A stretch of 64,000 bases of DNA from Candidatus Caccoplasma merdavium (GCA_018715595.1 DVLI01000026.1:253966-317965); one strand, 5' to 3'; positions 1-8,481 are shown, numbered from the stretch's first letter. Notes: a model not told the origin generated them from the letters alone. Numbers and translations: made by a program.

Positions 1-1102
1 TCGATTTTCCTTCGCCGTTTTTACCCACGAAGGCCACCTTCTCGCCCCGCTTAATCGTAAAATCGGCATGTGCAAAAACGACATGGTCGCCATAGCTTTT
101 ACCCAAATCTTTGGCAATGACCGGATAATCGCCCGAACGGGGTACCGGCGGGAAACGCAACCGCAGCCGTGAATTGTCGACCTCGTCGACTTCGATGCGT
201 TCTATCTTTTCGAGTTGTTTGATACGCGACTGCACCTGCACCGACTTGGTGGCTTTGTAGCGGAAACGTTCGATAAAAGCCTCCGTGTCCTGTATCTGCT
301 TCTGCTGGTTTTCATAAGCCCGCTGCTGCTGTTCGAGCCGTTCGGCCCGCAACTGCACATATTTGGAATAATTGACCCGGTAATCATAAATGTGGCCGAG
401 CGAAATTTCTATCGTGCGATTGGTCACATTATCGATAAAAGCCCGGTCGTGCGACACCAGCACCACGGCATTGGCTCGGGTAGCCAGGAATGTTTCGAGC
501 CACTGAATCGACTCGATGTCAAGGTGGTTGGTCGGCTCGTCGAGCAGCAATACGTCGGGGCGCTGCAACAGCAGCTTGGCCAACTCGATGCGCATGCGCC
601 AACCACCGCTAAACTCCGATGTGGGCCGGTCGAAATCAGAACGCAGGAATCCCAGTCCCAACAGCGTCTTCTCTATCTCGGCCAAGTAATTGCCCGAGCC
701 CGACAAGGCCAACTGCTCGCTCACCTGTGAAATGCGATCTATCAATTCCTGATAGGCATCACTCTCGTAATCAGTTCGCTCGGCCAGTTCGGCATTCATC
801 TGGTCGAGACGTTCCTGCATCTCCTGAATGTGCGAGAACGCCAGTGCGGCCTCCTCGGTAACCGTCCGGCTGTCGGAGAGTTGCATCTGTTGCGGCAAAT
901 AACCGATGGTTATGTCCTTCGGCCTATTCACCACCCCCGAGGTAGGCTGTTGCAAGCCGGCGATAATTTTGAGCATGGTCGACTTGCCCGCGCCATTTTT
1001 TCCCACCAGCGCAATGCGGTCGCGCTTGTTGATGACATACGTTATCTTATCGAGCAAGGTAAAGCCCCCAAACTCCACGGTCAAACCTTCTATTGAAATC
1101 AT
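1..1102 (-). CDS. ABC-F family ATP-binding protein, 3' part missing
   Basis: This is a soluble ABC-F ATPase of the kind that acts on ribosomes (translation factor or antibiotic-resistance relatives); no membrane domain is present. About 367 residues from the start ATG (1100-1102) are visible and the gene continues off the left edge. The first nucleotide-binding domain has Walker A GKNGAGKS (residues 34-41), a signature FSGGWRMR and Walker B LLLDEPTNHLD, followed by a basic coiled-coil linker and the beginning of the second domain with another GKNGEGKS. A -7 box lies about 52 bases upstream. The subfamily (EttA, Uup, or a resistance type) cannot be fixed without the C-terminus. Confidence 0.93.
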   Translation of the reverse strand, partial: MISIEGLTVEFGGFTLLDKITYVINKRDRIALVGKNGAGKSTMLKIIAGLQQPTSGVVNRPKDITIGYLPQQMQLSDSRTVTEEAALAFSHIQEMQERLDQMNAELAERTDYESDAYQELIDRISQVSEQLALSGSGNYLAEIEKTLLGLGFLRSDFDRPTSEFSGGWRMRIELAKLLLQRPDVLLLDEPTNHLDIESIQWLETFLATRANAVVLVSHDRAFIDNVTNRTIEISLGHIYDYRVNYSKYVQLRAERLEQQQRAYENQQKQIQDTEAFIERFRYKATKSVQVQSRIKQLEKIERIEVDEVDNSRLRLRFPPVPRSGDYPVIAKDLGKSYGDHVVFAHADFTIKRGEKVAFVGKNGEGKS

Positions 1103-1153
1103 AATCGTGTACCTTCATTATATACCGTAACACACGGTCGTTTCAAAACACGG

Positions 1154-1161
1154 CAAAGGTA
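1154..1161 (-). promoter_or_regulatory. -7 promoter box of the ABC-F gene
   Basis: On the minus strand the bases read TACCTTTG, a perfect match to the Bacteroidota -7 consensus TAnnTTTG, and it points at the ABC-F start about 52 bases away. Confidence 0.7.
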
Positions 1162-1636
1162 CACATTTTTACCCGAAGAGCATATATCCGTTTTCGTATT
1201 AAAAAAATCAGGGAAGAATCCTTACCAATTTTATGCAAAGTTACAAAAGACCTCCGGAGAAAAGCTGCCTCATTCAGCCATTCCTCATACAATACACCAT
1301 CTGTAAGGCAAAGTTGTAGCGCCATCTCCTCATGCGTCGCCAACCCGTACTTTAAGGACACTCTCCCCATATTTGAAGATCTACCACCACTGTTGTATAC
1401 CGTTTTAAATATAACAAACAAGCATAAATAAATTTCAGAATATTTATACACACAAAATAATACATTTATTTATTGTTGTATATAAACTATTGCATTTCCA
1501 ATAAGCATACAACCGATGTTATTCGATTTTCTACAATCTGCACGCAAAAGTCTTCTCATTCTTTGAAAAATTTATCACCCGTTTTCGTAACGATAAAAAA
1601 TACCGAAAATATTTTCTTCCACACTTCCCCTCGTGC

Positions 1637-1644
1637 TATCTTTG
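1637..1644 (+). promoter_or_regulatory. -7 promoter box of uxuA operon
   Basis: TATCTTTG matches TAnnTTTG. A TTTTC element about 21 bases upstream (1612-1616) can act as the -33 box. The uxuA ATG follows 25 bases downstream. Confidence 0.7.
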
Positions 1645-1669
1645 TCGTAATCTTATAAAATTATCTGTC

Positions 1670-2851
1670 ATGGAGAAGACATGGAGATGGTTCGGTCCCA
1701 ACGATCCCATCACGCTCGACATGCTGCGGCAAATCGGCGTGGAAGGTATTGTTACCGCCCTGCACGATGTGCCCAACGGTGAAGTATGGAGCATCGAAAA
1801 AATAGAAACGACAAAGACTTTTATCGAATCGCACGGTCTCCGATGGTCGGTCGTCGAGAGTCTCCCCGTGTGCGAAGCCATCAAGTATGGTGGCACCGAG
1901 CGTGACCGCCTCATCGAAAATTACATCACAAGTCTCTCCCATTTGGGTCGGTGCGGCATAAAGACCGTCTGCTACAACTTCATGCCGGTTATCGACTGGA
2001 TACGCACCGACCTGCATCACCCCTGTGCCGACGGTACGACGTCGCTTTACTTCGACCGGGTGCGCTTTGCCTATTTCGACATACACATTCTCAAACGCCC
2101 TCAGGCCGAGAATGATTATTCCGAAGAGACGCTGGCCGACGTACACGCTCTCGACAAGACTATTACCGAGAAAGAGAAAGACGAACTTATCGACACCATC
2201 ATCGTCAAGACCCAAGGTTTTGTCAACGGCAACATCAAGGAGGGCGATAAAAATCCGGTAGAACTGTTCCGACGCCTGCTGTCGCTTTACCAGGGCATCG
2301 ACCGAGATGCGCTGCGGGAGAACTTGCGGTATTTCCTCTCGGCCATCATGCCCGTGTGCGAGACGTTCGGCATCAACATGTGCATACACCCCGACGACCC
2401 GCCATTCCAGGTGCTGGGGCTCCCCCGCATCGTAACCGACGCCGACGACATCGCATGGATTCTGAATGCGGTCGACAACCGCCACAACGGGCTCACCTTC
2501 TGTGCCGGCTCGCTGAGTGCCGGCGAGCAGAACGACACACGAGAACTGGCCCGACAGTTTGCCGGGCGCACCCATTTCGTGCACCTGCGCAGCACCGAGG
2601 CACTGCCCGGCGGCAACTTTATCGAGAGCCCGCACCTATCGGGCCGCGGCCACCTCATCGACCTTATCCGCATTTTCGAGAAAGAAAATCCCCGACTGCC
2701 CATGCGTGTCGACCACGGACGCACCATGCTGGGCGACGAGTCGATGGGTTACAACCCCGGCTACTCTTTCCACGGGCGCATGATGGCCTTGGCACAAGTC
2801 GACGGCATGATGGCAGTCGTGAAAGATGAACTACAAAACAAACTCCTCTAA
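1670..2851 (+). CDS. uxuA: Mannonate dehydratase
   Basis: UxuA removes water from D-mannonate to give 2-keto-3-deoxygluconate, a cytoplasmic step in hexuronate breakdown (EC 4.2.1.8). The 393-residue product has the family's usual length. It starts MEKTWRWFGPNDPITL, a typical UxuA opening, and keeps the metal-site and active-site segments CIHPDDPP, FCAGSLSAG, FVHLRS and VDHGRTM. It is the first gene of a two-gene operon; the glycosidase gene begins three bases after its stop. That pairing suggests the glycosidase feeds a uronic acid into this pathway, which is inference. No uxaC or uxuB homologue lies in the window. Confidence 0.96.
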   Translation: MEKTWRWFGPNDPITLDMLRQIGVEGIVTALHDVPNGEVWSIEKIETTKTFIESHGLRWSVVESLPVCEAIKYGGTERDRLIENYITSLSHLGRCGIKTVCYNFMPVIDWIRTDLHHPCADGTTSLYFDRVRFAYFDIHILKRPQAENDYSEETLADVHALDKTITEKEKDELIDTIIVKTQGFVNGNIKEGDKNPVELFRRLLSLYQGIDRDALRENLRYFLSAIMPVCETFGINMCIHPDDPPFQVLGLPRIVTDADDIAWILNAVDNRHNGLTFCAGSLSAGEQNDTRELARQFAGRTHFVHLRSTEALPGGNFIESPHLSGRGHLIDLIRIFEKENPRLPMRVDHGRTMLGDESMGYNPGYSFHGRMMALAQVDGMMAVVKDELQNKLL

Positions 2852-2854
2852 AAC

Positions 2855-5833
2855 ATGAAGCGTACACCTCTCATCACCTCACTCCTCTTCGCACTATGTC
2901 TGATGCTCTCCTCACCAGCCGAGGGCGGCATACGAGAAAAATACAACTTCAACCTGCAATGGCTCCTGCACGTCGGCGACATGCCGGGCGGCGAAAAACC
3001 CAAACTCTCCGATAAAGGGTGGGAAGCCATATCTCTACCCCGGGCCTTCAACGAAGACGAAGCCTTCAAAGTACCCATCAAGGAGCTCACCGATACCGTC
3101 GTATGGTACCGCAAACATTTCAAACTGCCCTCATCGGCCAAAGGTAAAAAAGTATTCATCGAGTTCGAAGGGGTACGTCAAGGCGCCGACTTCTATCTCA
3201 ACGGACAACATCTCGGTCTGCACGAAAACGGCATTACCGCCGTAGGCTTCGACCTCACCCCATATATCAATTACAGGGGCGACAACGTCATCGCCATGCG
3301 GGTCGACAACGACTGGCGCTACAAAGAGCGTTCGACGGGCAGTACCTTCCAGTGGAACGACCAAAACTTCAACGCCAACTACGGTGGTATTCCCAAAAAC
3401 GTGTGGCTGCATATCACCGACAAACTCTACCAGACACTCCCCCTATACAGTCACCTCGGCACGACCGGCGTATATATCTATGCCACCGACATTCAGGTCA
3501 AAAGCCGCCGGGCCACCCTGCACGCCGAGTCACAGATACGCAACGAACACAACCGCACGATGAATGTCGGTTATGAAGTGAAGATATACGACATCGAGGG
3601 GAAAGAGGTAAGTGCGTTCACCGGCAAGCCGCAGACCGTAAAACCCAAGGAGACCATCACCCTCACGGCCTCGGCCACACTCGACGACATACACCTGTGG
3701 AGCTGGGGATACGGTTACCTCTACCGGGTCGCCACCCGACTGCTGGTCGACGGGGAAGTGGTCGATGAAGTGATGACAACGACCGGATTCCGCAAGACCC
3801 GTTTCGGCAACGGCAAGGTATGGCTCAACGACCGGGTAATCCAGTTCAAGGGCTATGCCCAGCGCACCAGCAACGAATGGCCCGGTGTGGGCATGTCGGT
3901 CCCGCCATGGCTGAGCGACTACTCCAACGGGCTCATGGTCGAGGGCAACGCCAACCTCGTACGATGGATGCACATCGCCCCCTGGAAACAAGATGTCGAG
4001 TCATGCGACCGAGTAGGTCTCATGCAAATGTTCCCGGCCGGTGATGCCGAAAAAGATGTCGACGGCCGCCGCTGGGAACAGCGCAAGGAGGTGATGCGCG
4101 ACGCCATCATCTACAACCGCAACAACCCGAGTGTCATCTTCTACGAATGCGGCAACAAGGCCATCAGCCGTGAACACATGCTCGAAATGATTGCCATTCG
4201 CGACCAGTATGACCCGCATGGCGGACGGGCCATCGGTTCGCGCGAGATGCTCGACGTGCGCGAAGCCGAATACGGCGGTGAGATGCTCTACATCAACAAG
4301 AGCGAACACCACCCCATGATACAGACCGAATATTGCCGCGACGAGGGGCTGCGCAAGTACTGGGACGAATTCAGCTATCCCTATCACAAACAAGGCGACG
4401 GGCCGCTCTACAAAGGGCAAGACGCCTCGGCCTACAACCAGAACCAGGATATGCTGGCCGTGGAGTTTGTGCGCCGTTGGTACGATATGTGGCGCGAACG
4501 TCCCGGCACCGGACGCCGGGTCAACTCGGGCGGCGTAAAAATCATCTTCTCCGACACGCAGACCCACTGCCGGGGTGCCGAGAACTACCGCCGCAGCGGC
4601 GTGGTCGATGCCATGCGCATACCCAAGGACGGCTTCTATGCCCATCAGGTCATGTGGGACGGCTGGGTCGATATCGAAACCTCCCGCACCCACATCATCG
4701 GCCATTGGAACTACGCTCCCGGTGTAAAGAAACCCGTATATGTTGTCTCCACGGGTCATAAGGTAGAATTGCTCGTCAACGGGCAATCGCAAGGATTCGG
4801 TCGACAAGAATACCGCTTCCTGCACACCTTCGACTCGATAGCTTGGGAAGCCGGAACGGTCGAGGCTGTCGCCTACGACGAGAACGGACGCATTGTGAGC
4901 CGTGATGTGTGCCGCACTGCCGGAGAACCGTCGGCCCTGCGGCTCACCCTGATGCAAGGTCCGAAAGGCACATTTGCCGATGGTGCCGACGTTGCCCTGG
5001 TCGAGATAGAAGTGGTCGACAAAGCGGGCAACCGTTGTCCGCTGGACAACCGCATGATAACCTTCGCCCTTGAAGGCCCCGCCGAATGGCGAGGCGGCAT
5101 AGCCCAAGGCGCCGACAACTACGCCTTGGCCACGACACTGCCTGTCGAATGCGGCGTTAACCGCGTCATGATACGCTCTACCCGTCAGGCCGGCCATGTG
5201 AAGCTGACCGCCACGGCCGATGGATTACCCGCTGCCACCATCACCTTCGCCACCCTCCCCGTGAAGGTTACCGACGGACTGAGCTCCTTCTTCCCGGCCG
5301 AGGACCTCCCCTCCCGCCTCGACCGCGGCGAGACACCCGCCACGCCGTCGTATGTCGACACCAAAGTCGATGTCAAGGTAGAAAAGGTCATGGCCGGCTC
5401 CAATACCGACAAAGCGCACCTGAGCTACGACGACAACGAACGCAGCGAGTGGAGCAACGACGGACGTCTCAGTACCGCATGGATTACCTACAAGCTCGAA
5501 CGTCGTGCCGAGATCGACGACATCTGCATCAAACTCGCCGGGTGGCGTCAGCGCTCCTATCCCATCGAGGTATATGCCGGCGACAGTCTGGTGTGGAGCG
5601 GAAACACGCCCAAGAGCCTGGGATATGTGCACCTCACCATCGACAAGCCGATACGGTCGGACAAAATCACCCTCCGCCTGAAAGGTGCCACCCATGATGC
5701 CGACGCATTCGGGCAGATTGTCGAGGTTGCCGAGGCACAAGCCGGAGAACTGGACATCATCAAGGAGAAAAAAGGAAAAAACAATTCGCTCCGCATCGTC
5801 GAAATCGAATTCCTGGAAACCCTCCACCAATAA
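2855..5833 (+). CDS. Secreted glycoside hydrolase family 2 protein with C-terminal discoidin-like domain
   Basis: A 992-residue exported GH2 enzyme. A signal peptide covers about residues 1-24, the jelly-roll sugar-binding domain about 60-185, an immunoglobulin-like domain about 200-310, the TIM barrel about 310-600, a DUF4982-like segment about 625-690, an Ig-like domain about 700-810 and a discoidin-like (F5/8) domain about 840-990. The likely nucleophile is E492 in QTEY. At the acid/base site, where GH2 enzymes have GNE, this protein reads YECGNK, so K435 replaces the glutamate; E431 lies four residues earlier. It is probably periplasmic or surface-bound. Sharing an operon with uxuA hints at a uronic-acid-containing substrate, but specificity (beta-galactosidase, beta-glucuronidase or other) cannot be read from sequence. 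Confidence 0.9.
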   Translation: MKRTPLITSLLFALCLMLSSPAEGGIREKYNFNLQWLLHVGDMPGGEKPKLSDKGWEAISLPRAFNEDEAFKVPIKELTDTVVWYRKHFKLPSSAKGKKVFIEFEGVRQGADFYLNGQHLGLHENGITAVGFDLTPYINYRGDNVIAMRVDNDWRYKERSTGSTFQWNDQNFNANYGGIPKNVWLHITDKLYQTLPLYSHLGTTGVYIYATDIQVKSRRATLHAESQIRNEHNRTMNVGYEVKIYDIEGKEVSAFTGKPQTVKPKETITLTASATLDDIHLWSWGYGYLYRVATRLLVDGEVVDEVMTTTGFRKTRFGNGKVWLNDRVIQFKGYAQRTSNEWPGVGMSVPPWLSDYSNGLMVEGNANLVRWMHIAPWKQDVESCDRVGLMQMFPAGDAEKDVDGRRWEQRKEVMRDAIIYNRNNPSVIFYECGNKAISREHMLEMIAIRDQYDPHGGRAIGSREMLDVREAEYGGEMLYINKSEHHPMIQTEYCRDEGLRKYWDEFSYPYHKQGDGPLYKGQDASAYNQNQDMLAVEFVRRWYDMWRERPGTGRRVNSGGVKIIFSDTQTHCRGAENYRRSGVVDAMRIPKDGFYAHQVMWDGWVDIETSRTHIIGHWNYAPGVKKPVYVVSTGHKVELLVNGQSQGFGRQEYRFLHTFDSIAWEAGTVEAVAYDENGRIVSRDVCRTAGEPSALRLTLMQGPKGTFADGADVALVEIEVVDKAGNRCPLDNRMITFALEGPAEWRGGIAQGADNYALATTLPVECGVNRVMIRSTRQAGHVKLTATADGLPAATITFATLPVKVTDGLSSFFPAEDLPSRLDRGETPATPSYVDTKVDVKVEKVMAGSNTDKAHLSYDDNERSEWSNDGRLSTAWITYKLERRAEIDDICIKLAGWRQRSYPIEVYAGDSLVWSGNTPKSLGYVHLTIDKPIRSDKITLRLKGATHDADAFGQIVEVAEAQAGELDIIKEKKGKNNSLRIVEIEFLETLHQ

Positions 5834-5860
5834 CCGATCCACAACTTACCACATACATTC

Positions 5861-5893
5861 GGGGCATGAATCACATAAAAGGATTCATGCCCC
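5861..5893 (+). terminator. Hairpin terminator after the GH2 gene
   Basis: A perfect 12-base stem (GGGGCATGAATC at 5861-5872 against 5882-5893) with a 9-base loop starts 27 bases after the GH2 stop and is followed by a T-rich stretch. It can work in both directions. Confidence 0.75.
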
Positions 5894-5922
5894 GCTCTAT
5901 TACTATCACTTATCGCTGCTTG

Positions 5923-6048
5923 TTATCTTACAGAATGTTTGAGAAAATCTGCATAAGGAATATACCTCTTTGAAATCAAGAGAGTTAGAAGAATTACTTC
6001 GTTTTCAGGTAATGAGTTGGCAACCGTTCTAATTGCCGTGGTCTGCAT
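5923..6048 (-). CDS. Candidate 41-residue small ORF at the island edge
   Basis: An ATG at 6046-6048 opens a 41-codon frame ending at a TAA (5923-5925). A perfect TACCTTTG box on the same strand (6080-6087) lies about 32 bases upstream, a normal Bacteroidota spacing. The peptide begins MQTTAIRTVANSLPENE and matches nothing I know. It could be a real small gene, or the start of a host gene cut off when the adjacent island inserted. Support is positional only. Confidence 0.22.
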   Translation of the reverse strand: MQTTAIRTVANSLPENEVILLTLLISKRYIPYADFLKHSVR

Positions 6049-6079
6049 CGCTTTGCTTGTTTGGGAAACTCTTACGGTA

Positions 6080-6087
6080 CAAAGGTA
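6080..6087 (-). promoter_or_regulatory. Orphan -7 box pointing leftward
   Basis: TACCTTTG on the minus strand lies just past the terminator of the efflux operon and points at the small ORF 5923-6048. No other leftward gene follows. Confidence 0.4.
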
Positions 6088-6092
6088 TGAAA

Positions 6093-6142
6093 AATATTCA
6101 GACTGAAAGGATCATTCCAAAAATTATTTTAGTCAGAATATT
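6093..6142 (-). terminator. Terminator of the SMR-MFS operon
   Basis: Two 16-base arms (6093-6108 and 6127-6142) pair at 14 of 16 positions around an 18-base loop. Read leftward, the stem is followed by a T-run (AATATTTTTC on the minus strand). It overlaps the MFS stop codon at 6133-6135. Confidence 0.7.
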
Positions 6143-7335
6143 GAGCATTCATCCTTATGCAGTCTTGGTTGGAAGCAATTAACGAACAAGGAAGCCACGG
6201 TAAAGGCAACTCCTACTCCTACCACGCCTGCCCATCCGTAATGTTGCCAAAACAGACCTGAAACGAACGTACCAGCAGAACCGCCCAAGAAGTAAATGGT
6301 CATATAAACGGTATTGACACGATTGATGGCAGATGCGTCAAGGGCGACTACGCTGGTCTGATTTGACAAATGGATGCATTGCATACCGGCATCAATCAAC
6401 AGGATGGCAACTATCATCCACAAGTAGCTGTCATTTCCAAAAAATGCCAACAACCATGCAGCCAAGATAACACATCCCCCGACAATGGAGAAGAACCTTA
6501 CGCCGTACTTCTGGATATAGCCGCTAATGAATACAACCGTAGACGCACCTGCCAATCCGCACAAACCGAGTGCCCCGATAATATCGTCATCCGCAAAGAA
6601 TGGCTCTTGCTTCATCCGGAAAGCAAGGCAACTCCACAACGCAAAGAACGAGCCATAAGCCAATGCCGCCCTCAGCGACGCGATACGCAAGTACGGGTAT
6701 TGGGAGAGCAGACGCAACAAGGATTTCATCAGCCCTGCATAACTTTCTTGAGAGCGGGCAGACAGCACGGGCAGCATCTTGTAAATCATCAGAAAACATC
6801 CGAGCATAAACACGCAAGCCACGAAATAGACGGAACGCCATCCCCACACATCAGCCAGAAAGCCACTGAACACCCGCGAGCCGAGAATGCCTATGAGCAA
6901 GCAGGATTGTATAATGCCCACATTGCGCACCTTGTGTGCAGGTGCTGAATGGTAAGACACCAACGGGATGAAGAACTGCGGCATGACCGAAGATGCGCCG
7001 GCAAGCAAGGATGCGCCCCACACCCAATAGATGTTCGGGGCAAGGGATATGGCAAGCAAGGCGCACGCAGAAACGATATAATTGGTCAATATCAGCTTCT
7101 TTCGTGAAACCAGATCACCAAGCGGGATGACAAATACAAGTCCGGTCACATAGCCTATCTGGGTCAATGTCGCTACCATGCTGGCAGAAAAGTCGTTTAC
7201 CGCGAAGTCTTTTGCCATGCTGCCCAACAAAGGCTGGTTGTAGTAGCAGTTGGCGACGGAAAGTCCGGTAGCGACCGCCATCAGAGCCAGCAGAGGTGCC
7301 GGAATGCCTTGGTTCTCCCTCAATTCATACTTCAT
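6133..7335 (-). CDS. MFS family efflux transporter
   Basis: A 400-residue inner-membrane protein with the 12-helix layout of the major facilitator superfamily. The loop between helices 2 and 3 carries a GDLVSRKKLI segment, the MFS motif A region. Helix 1 contains SVANCYYNQPLLG, as in YnfM/arabinose-efflux-type drug exporters. It is probably a proton-coupled exporter of small toxic molecules; the substrate is unknown. It lies 13 bases downstream of an SMR exporter gene and shares its promoter and terminator. Confidence 0.9.
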   Translation of the reverse strand: MKYELRENQGIPAPLLALMAVATGLSVANCYYNQPLLGSMAKDFAVNDFSASMVATLTQIGYVTGLVFVIPLGDLVSRKKLILTNYIVSACALLAISLAPNIYWVWGASLLAGASSVMPQFFIPLVSYHSAPAHKVRNVGIIQSCLLIGILGSRVFSGFLADVWGWRSVYFVACVFMLGCFLMIYKMLPVLSARSQESYAGLMKSLLRLLSQYPYLRIASLRAALAYGSFFALWSCLAFRMKQEPFFADDDIIGALGLCGLAGASTVVFISGYIQKYGVRFFSIVGGCVILAAWLLAFFGNDSYLWMIVAILLIDAGMQCIHLSNQTSVVALDASAINRVNTVYMTIYFLGGSAGTFVSGLFWQHYGWAGVVGVGVAFTVASLFVNCFQPRLHKDECSIF

Positions 7336-7348
7336 CGGTCGCCTCCTT

Positions 7349-7675
7349 TCAGTATGACACGACTTTCAATCCTATCAAGGAAGCAATGAGCGTGAACAGG
7401 AAGAAAAGCCGGATGGGAGTGGCAGGTTCCTTGAAAACGAATATTCCTATCAAGACCGTGCCGACCGCCCCGATGCCTGTCCAGATGGCGTATGCCGTAC
7501 CCAAAGGCAACGTCTGCACCGCCTTGGCAAGCAAAGCCATGCTCAGTATGGTGGAAGCAAGGAACCCGCTTCCCCACAGATAGAATCCAATACCCGATGC
7601 CGCCCTCGTTTTCCCCAAGCAGAATGTAAGGCTTACTTCAAACAATCCTGCCAACAATAAGATTATCCAATTCAT
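7349..7675 (-). CDS. SMR family transporter, Gdx/SugE-like
   Basis: A 108-residue four-helix small multidrug resistance protein. The essential membrane glutamate is E13 (LAGLFEVS). The segment LGTAYAIWTGIGAVGT resembles the signature of the Gdx/SugE branch, which exports guanidinium and some quaternary ammonium compounds. It would work as an antiparallel dimer in the inner membrane. It heads the operon with the MFS exporter. No guanidine riboswitch is visible in the 26 bases between the -7 box and the ATG. The subtype rests on motif likeness alone. Confidence 0.9.
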   Translation of the reverse strand: MNWIILLLAGLFEVSLTFCLGKTRAASGIGFYLWGSGFLASTILSMALLAKAVQTLPLGTAYAIWTGIGAVGTVLIGIFVFKEPATPIRLFFLFTLIASLIGLKVVSY

Positions 7676-7700
7676 ACCTATGATTTATTAAATTCGGGCG

Positions 7701-7708
7701 CAAAAGTA
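7701..7708 (-). promoter_or_regulatory. -7 box of the SMR-MFS operon
   Basis: The minus strand reads TACTTTTG, which fits TAnnTTTG, 26 bases before the SMR ATG. It is divergent from the crp-like promoter about 100 bases away, so the Crp-like protein could control both. Confidence 0.6.
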
Positions 7709-7804
7709 AGCAAGTAATCCCTAACAGCTTTTTACATTTGGCAAAAACCGATTTTGCATTTGACAAAAAGCAACCGTTCATTCTCGTTTCTATGTGCTAT
7801 TTTA

Positions 7805-7812
7805 TAATTTTG
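7805..7812 (+). promoter_or_regulatory. -7 box of the crp-like gene
   Basis: TAATTTTG fits TAnnTTTG and lies 24 bases before the ATG at 7836. An in-frame upstream start at 7794 would lie ahead of this box, so 7836 is the better start. Confidence 0.6.
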
Positions 7813-7835
7813 CACACCGAATACAACAATGCGCT

Positions 7836-8399
7836 ATGGATATAAAGGAAATCATCAATCAAAGATATGCTATGCCGGACACGTCTTTGGACAAGTTGCG
7901 GCAATGTTTGACGGAAGTTTCGTATCCCAAAGGATTCCGCGTGCTGGAAAGCGGCAAGGTGGAGAAGAACATCTTTTTCATCAAGGAAGGCATTGTCCGC
8001 GCCTATACCTCGGTGGACGGGAAGGAAATTACCTTTTGGTTTGGCAAGGAAGGAGCGACCCTTGTTTCCATGAAAGGCTATGTGAATGACGAGCCGGGAT
8101 ATGAAACAATGGAGCTGATGGAAGACTCGATATTATATGTATTGGAAAGGAAAGAACTGAAAGAGTTGTTTTCGGAAGATTTACACATCGCCAATTGGGG
8201 GCGGCGTTATGCGGAGATGGAGTTGCTTGCCACCGAGGAACGGTTGATTTCCATGTTGTCCGCCATCGCCTCTGAACGTTATAAGGAGTTGTTGGAGAAA
8301 GAACCTGATTTGTTACAGCGATTGCCGTTGGGAAGCATCGCCACTTATTTGGGTATCACACAAGCGAGTTTGAGCAGGATTCGGGCACAAATAAAGTGA
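7836..8399 (+). CDS. Crp/Fnr family transcriptional regulator
   Basis: A 187-residue regulator with an N-terminal cyclic-nucleotide-binding-type beta barrel (about residues 20-120, including FRVLESGKVEKNIFFIKEGIVR) and a C-terminal helix-turn-helix ending GSIATYLGITQASLSRIRAQ. No cysteine cluster is present, so it is not an FNR iron-sulfur sensor. It is transcribed away from the SMR-MFS exporter operon, and local control of that operon is a reasonable inference. Its effector is unknown. Hairpin repeat copy A follows its stop codon within 10 bases. Confidence 0.88.
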   Translation: MDIKEIINQRYAMPDTSLDKLRQCLTEVSYPKGFRVLESGKVEKNIFFIKEGIVRAYTSVDGKEITFWFGKEGATLVSMKGYVNDEPGYETMELMEDSILYVLERKELKELFSEDLHIANWGRRYAEMELLATEERLISMLSAIASERYKELLEKEPDLLQRLPLGSIATYLGITQASLSRIRAQIK

Positions 8400-8404
8400 C
8401 GTTT

Positions 8405-8481
8405 CAACCAACTGAGGATAGCAAGCGGTTTTGGTCTGCCCCAAACACAAACTTGCTATTTTTCCGTTGGTATTGTTTATA
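8405..8481 (+). repeat. Long hairpin repeat, copy A
   Basis: The core at 8414-8458 is identical over 45 bases to 11891-11935. The arms ATAGCAAG and CTTGCTAT (8418-8425, 8452-8459) pair perfectly. At RNA level the stem continues with G-U pairs (8414-8417 against 8460-8463) and again with CCAAC against GTTGG. A T-run follows the main stem, so it may also terminate the crp-like transcript. Similarity to copy B continues to 8481. Confidence 0.85.

Larger units (their letters stand above)
1103..1669. other. AT-rich intergenic region between divergent genes
   Basis: This 567-base gap holds the outward promoters of the ABC-F gene and of uxuA. A 102-codon minus-strand open frame (1143-1451) lies inside it. 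It overlaps the ABC-F promoter, has a composition unlike its neighbours and matches no family I recognise, so I do not call it a gene. The stretch 1390-1600 is strongly AT-rich. No RNA gene is recognisable. Confidence 0.5.

Noticed and set aside
1143-1451. A 102-codon minus-strand frame between the ABC-F gene and uxuA
   Set aside because: It covers the ABC-F promoter, lacks a clear -7 box and has no recognisable family. It remains possible but unsupported.
4001-5197. A 398-codon minus-strand open frame inside the GH2 gene
   Set aside because: It is antisense to a clear GH2 protein and shows no domain.
8405-8481. Integron attC site as an explanation for the hairpin repeats
   Set aside because: The ends lack the GTTRRRY/RYYYAAC boxes and no integron-type integrase is present.
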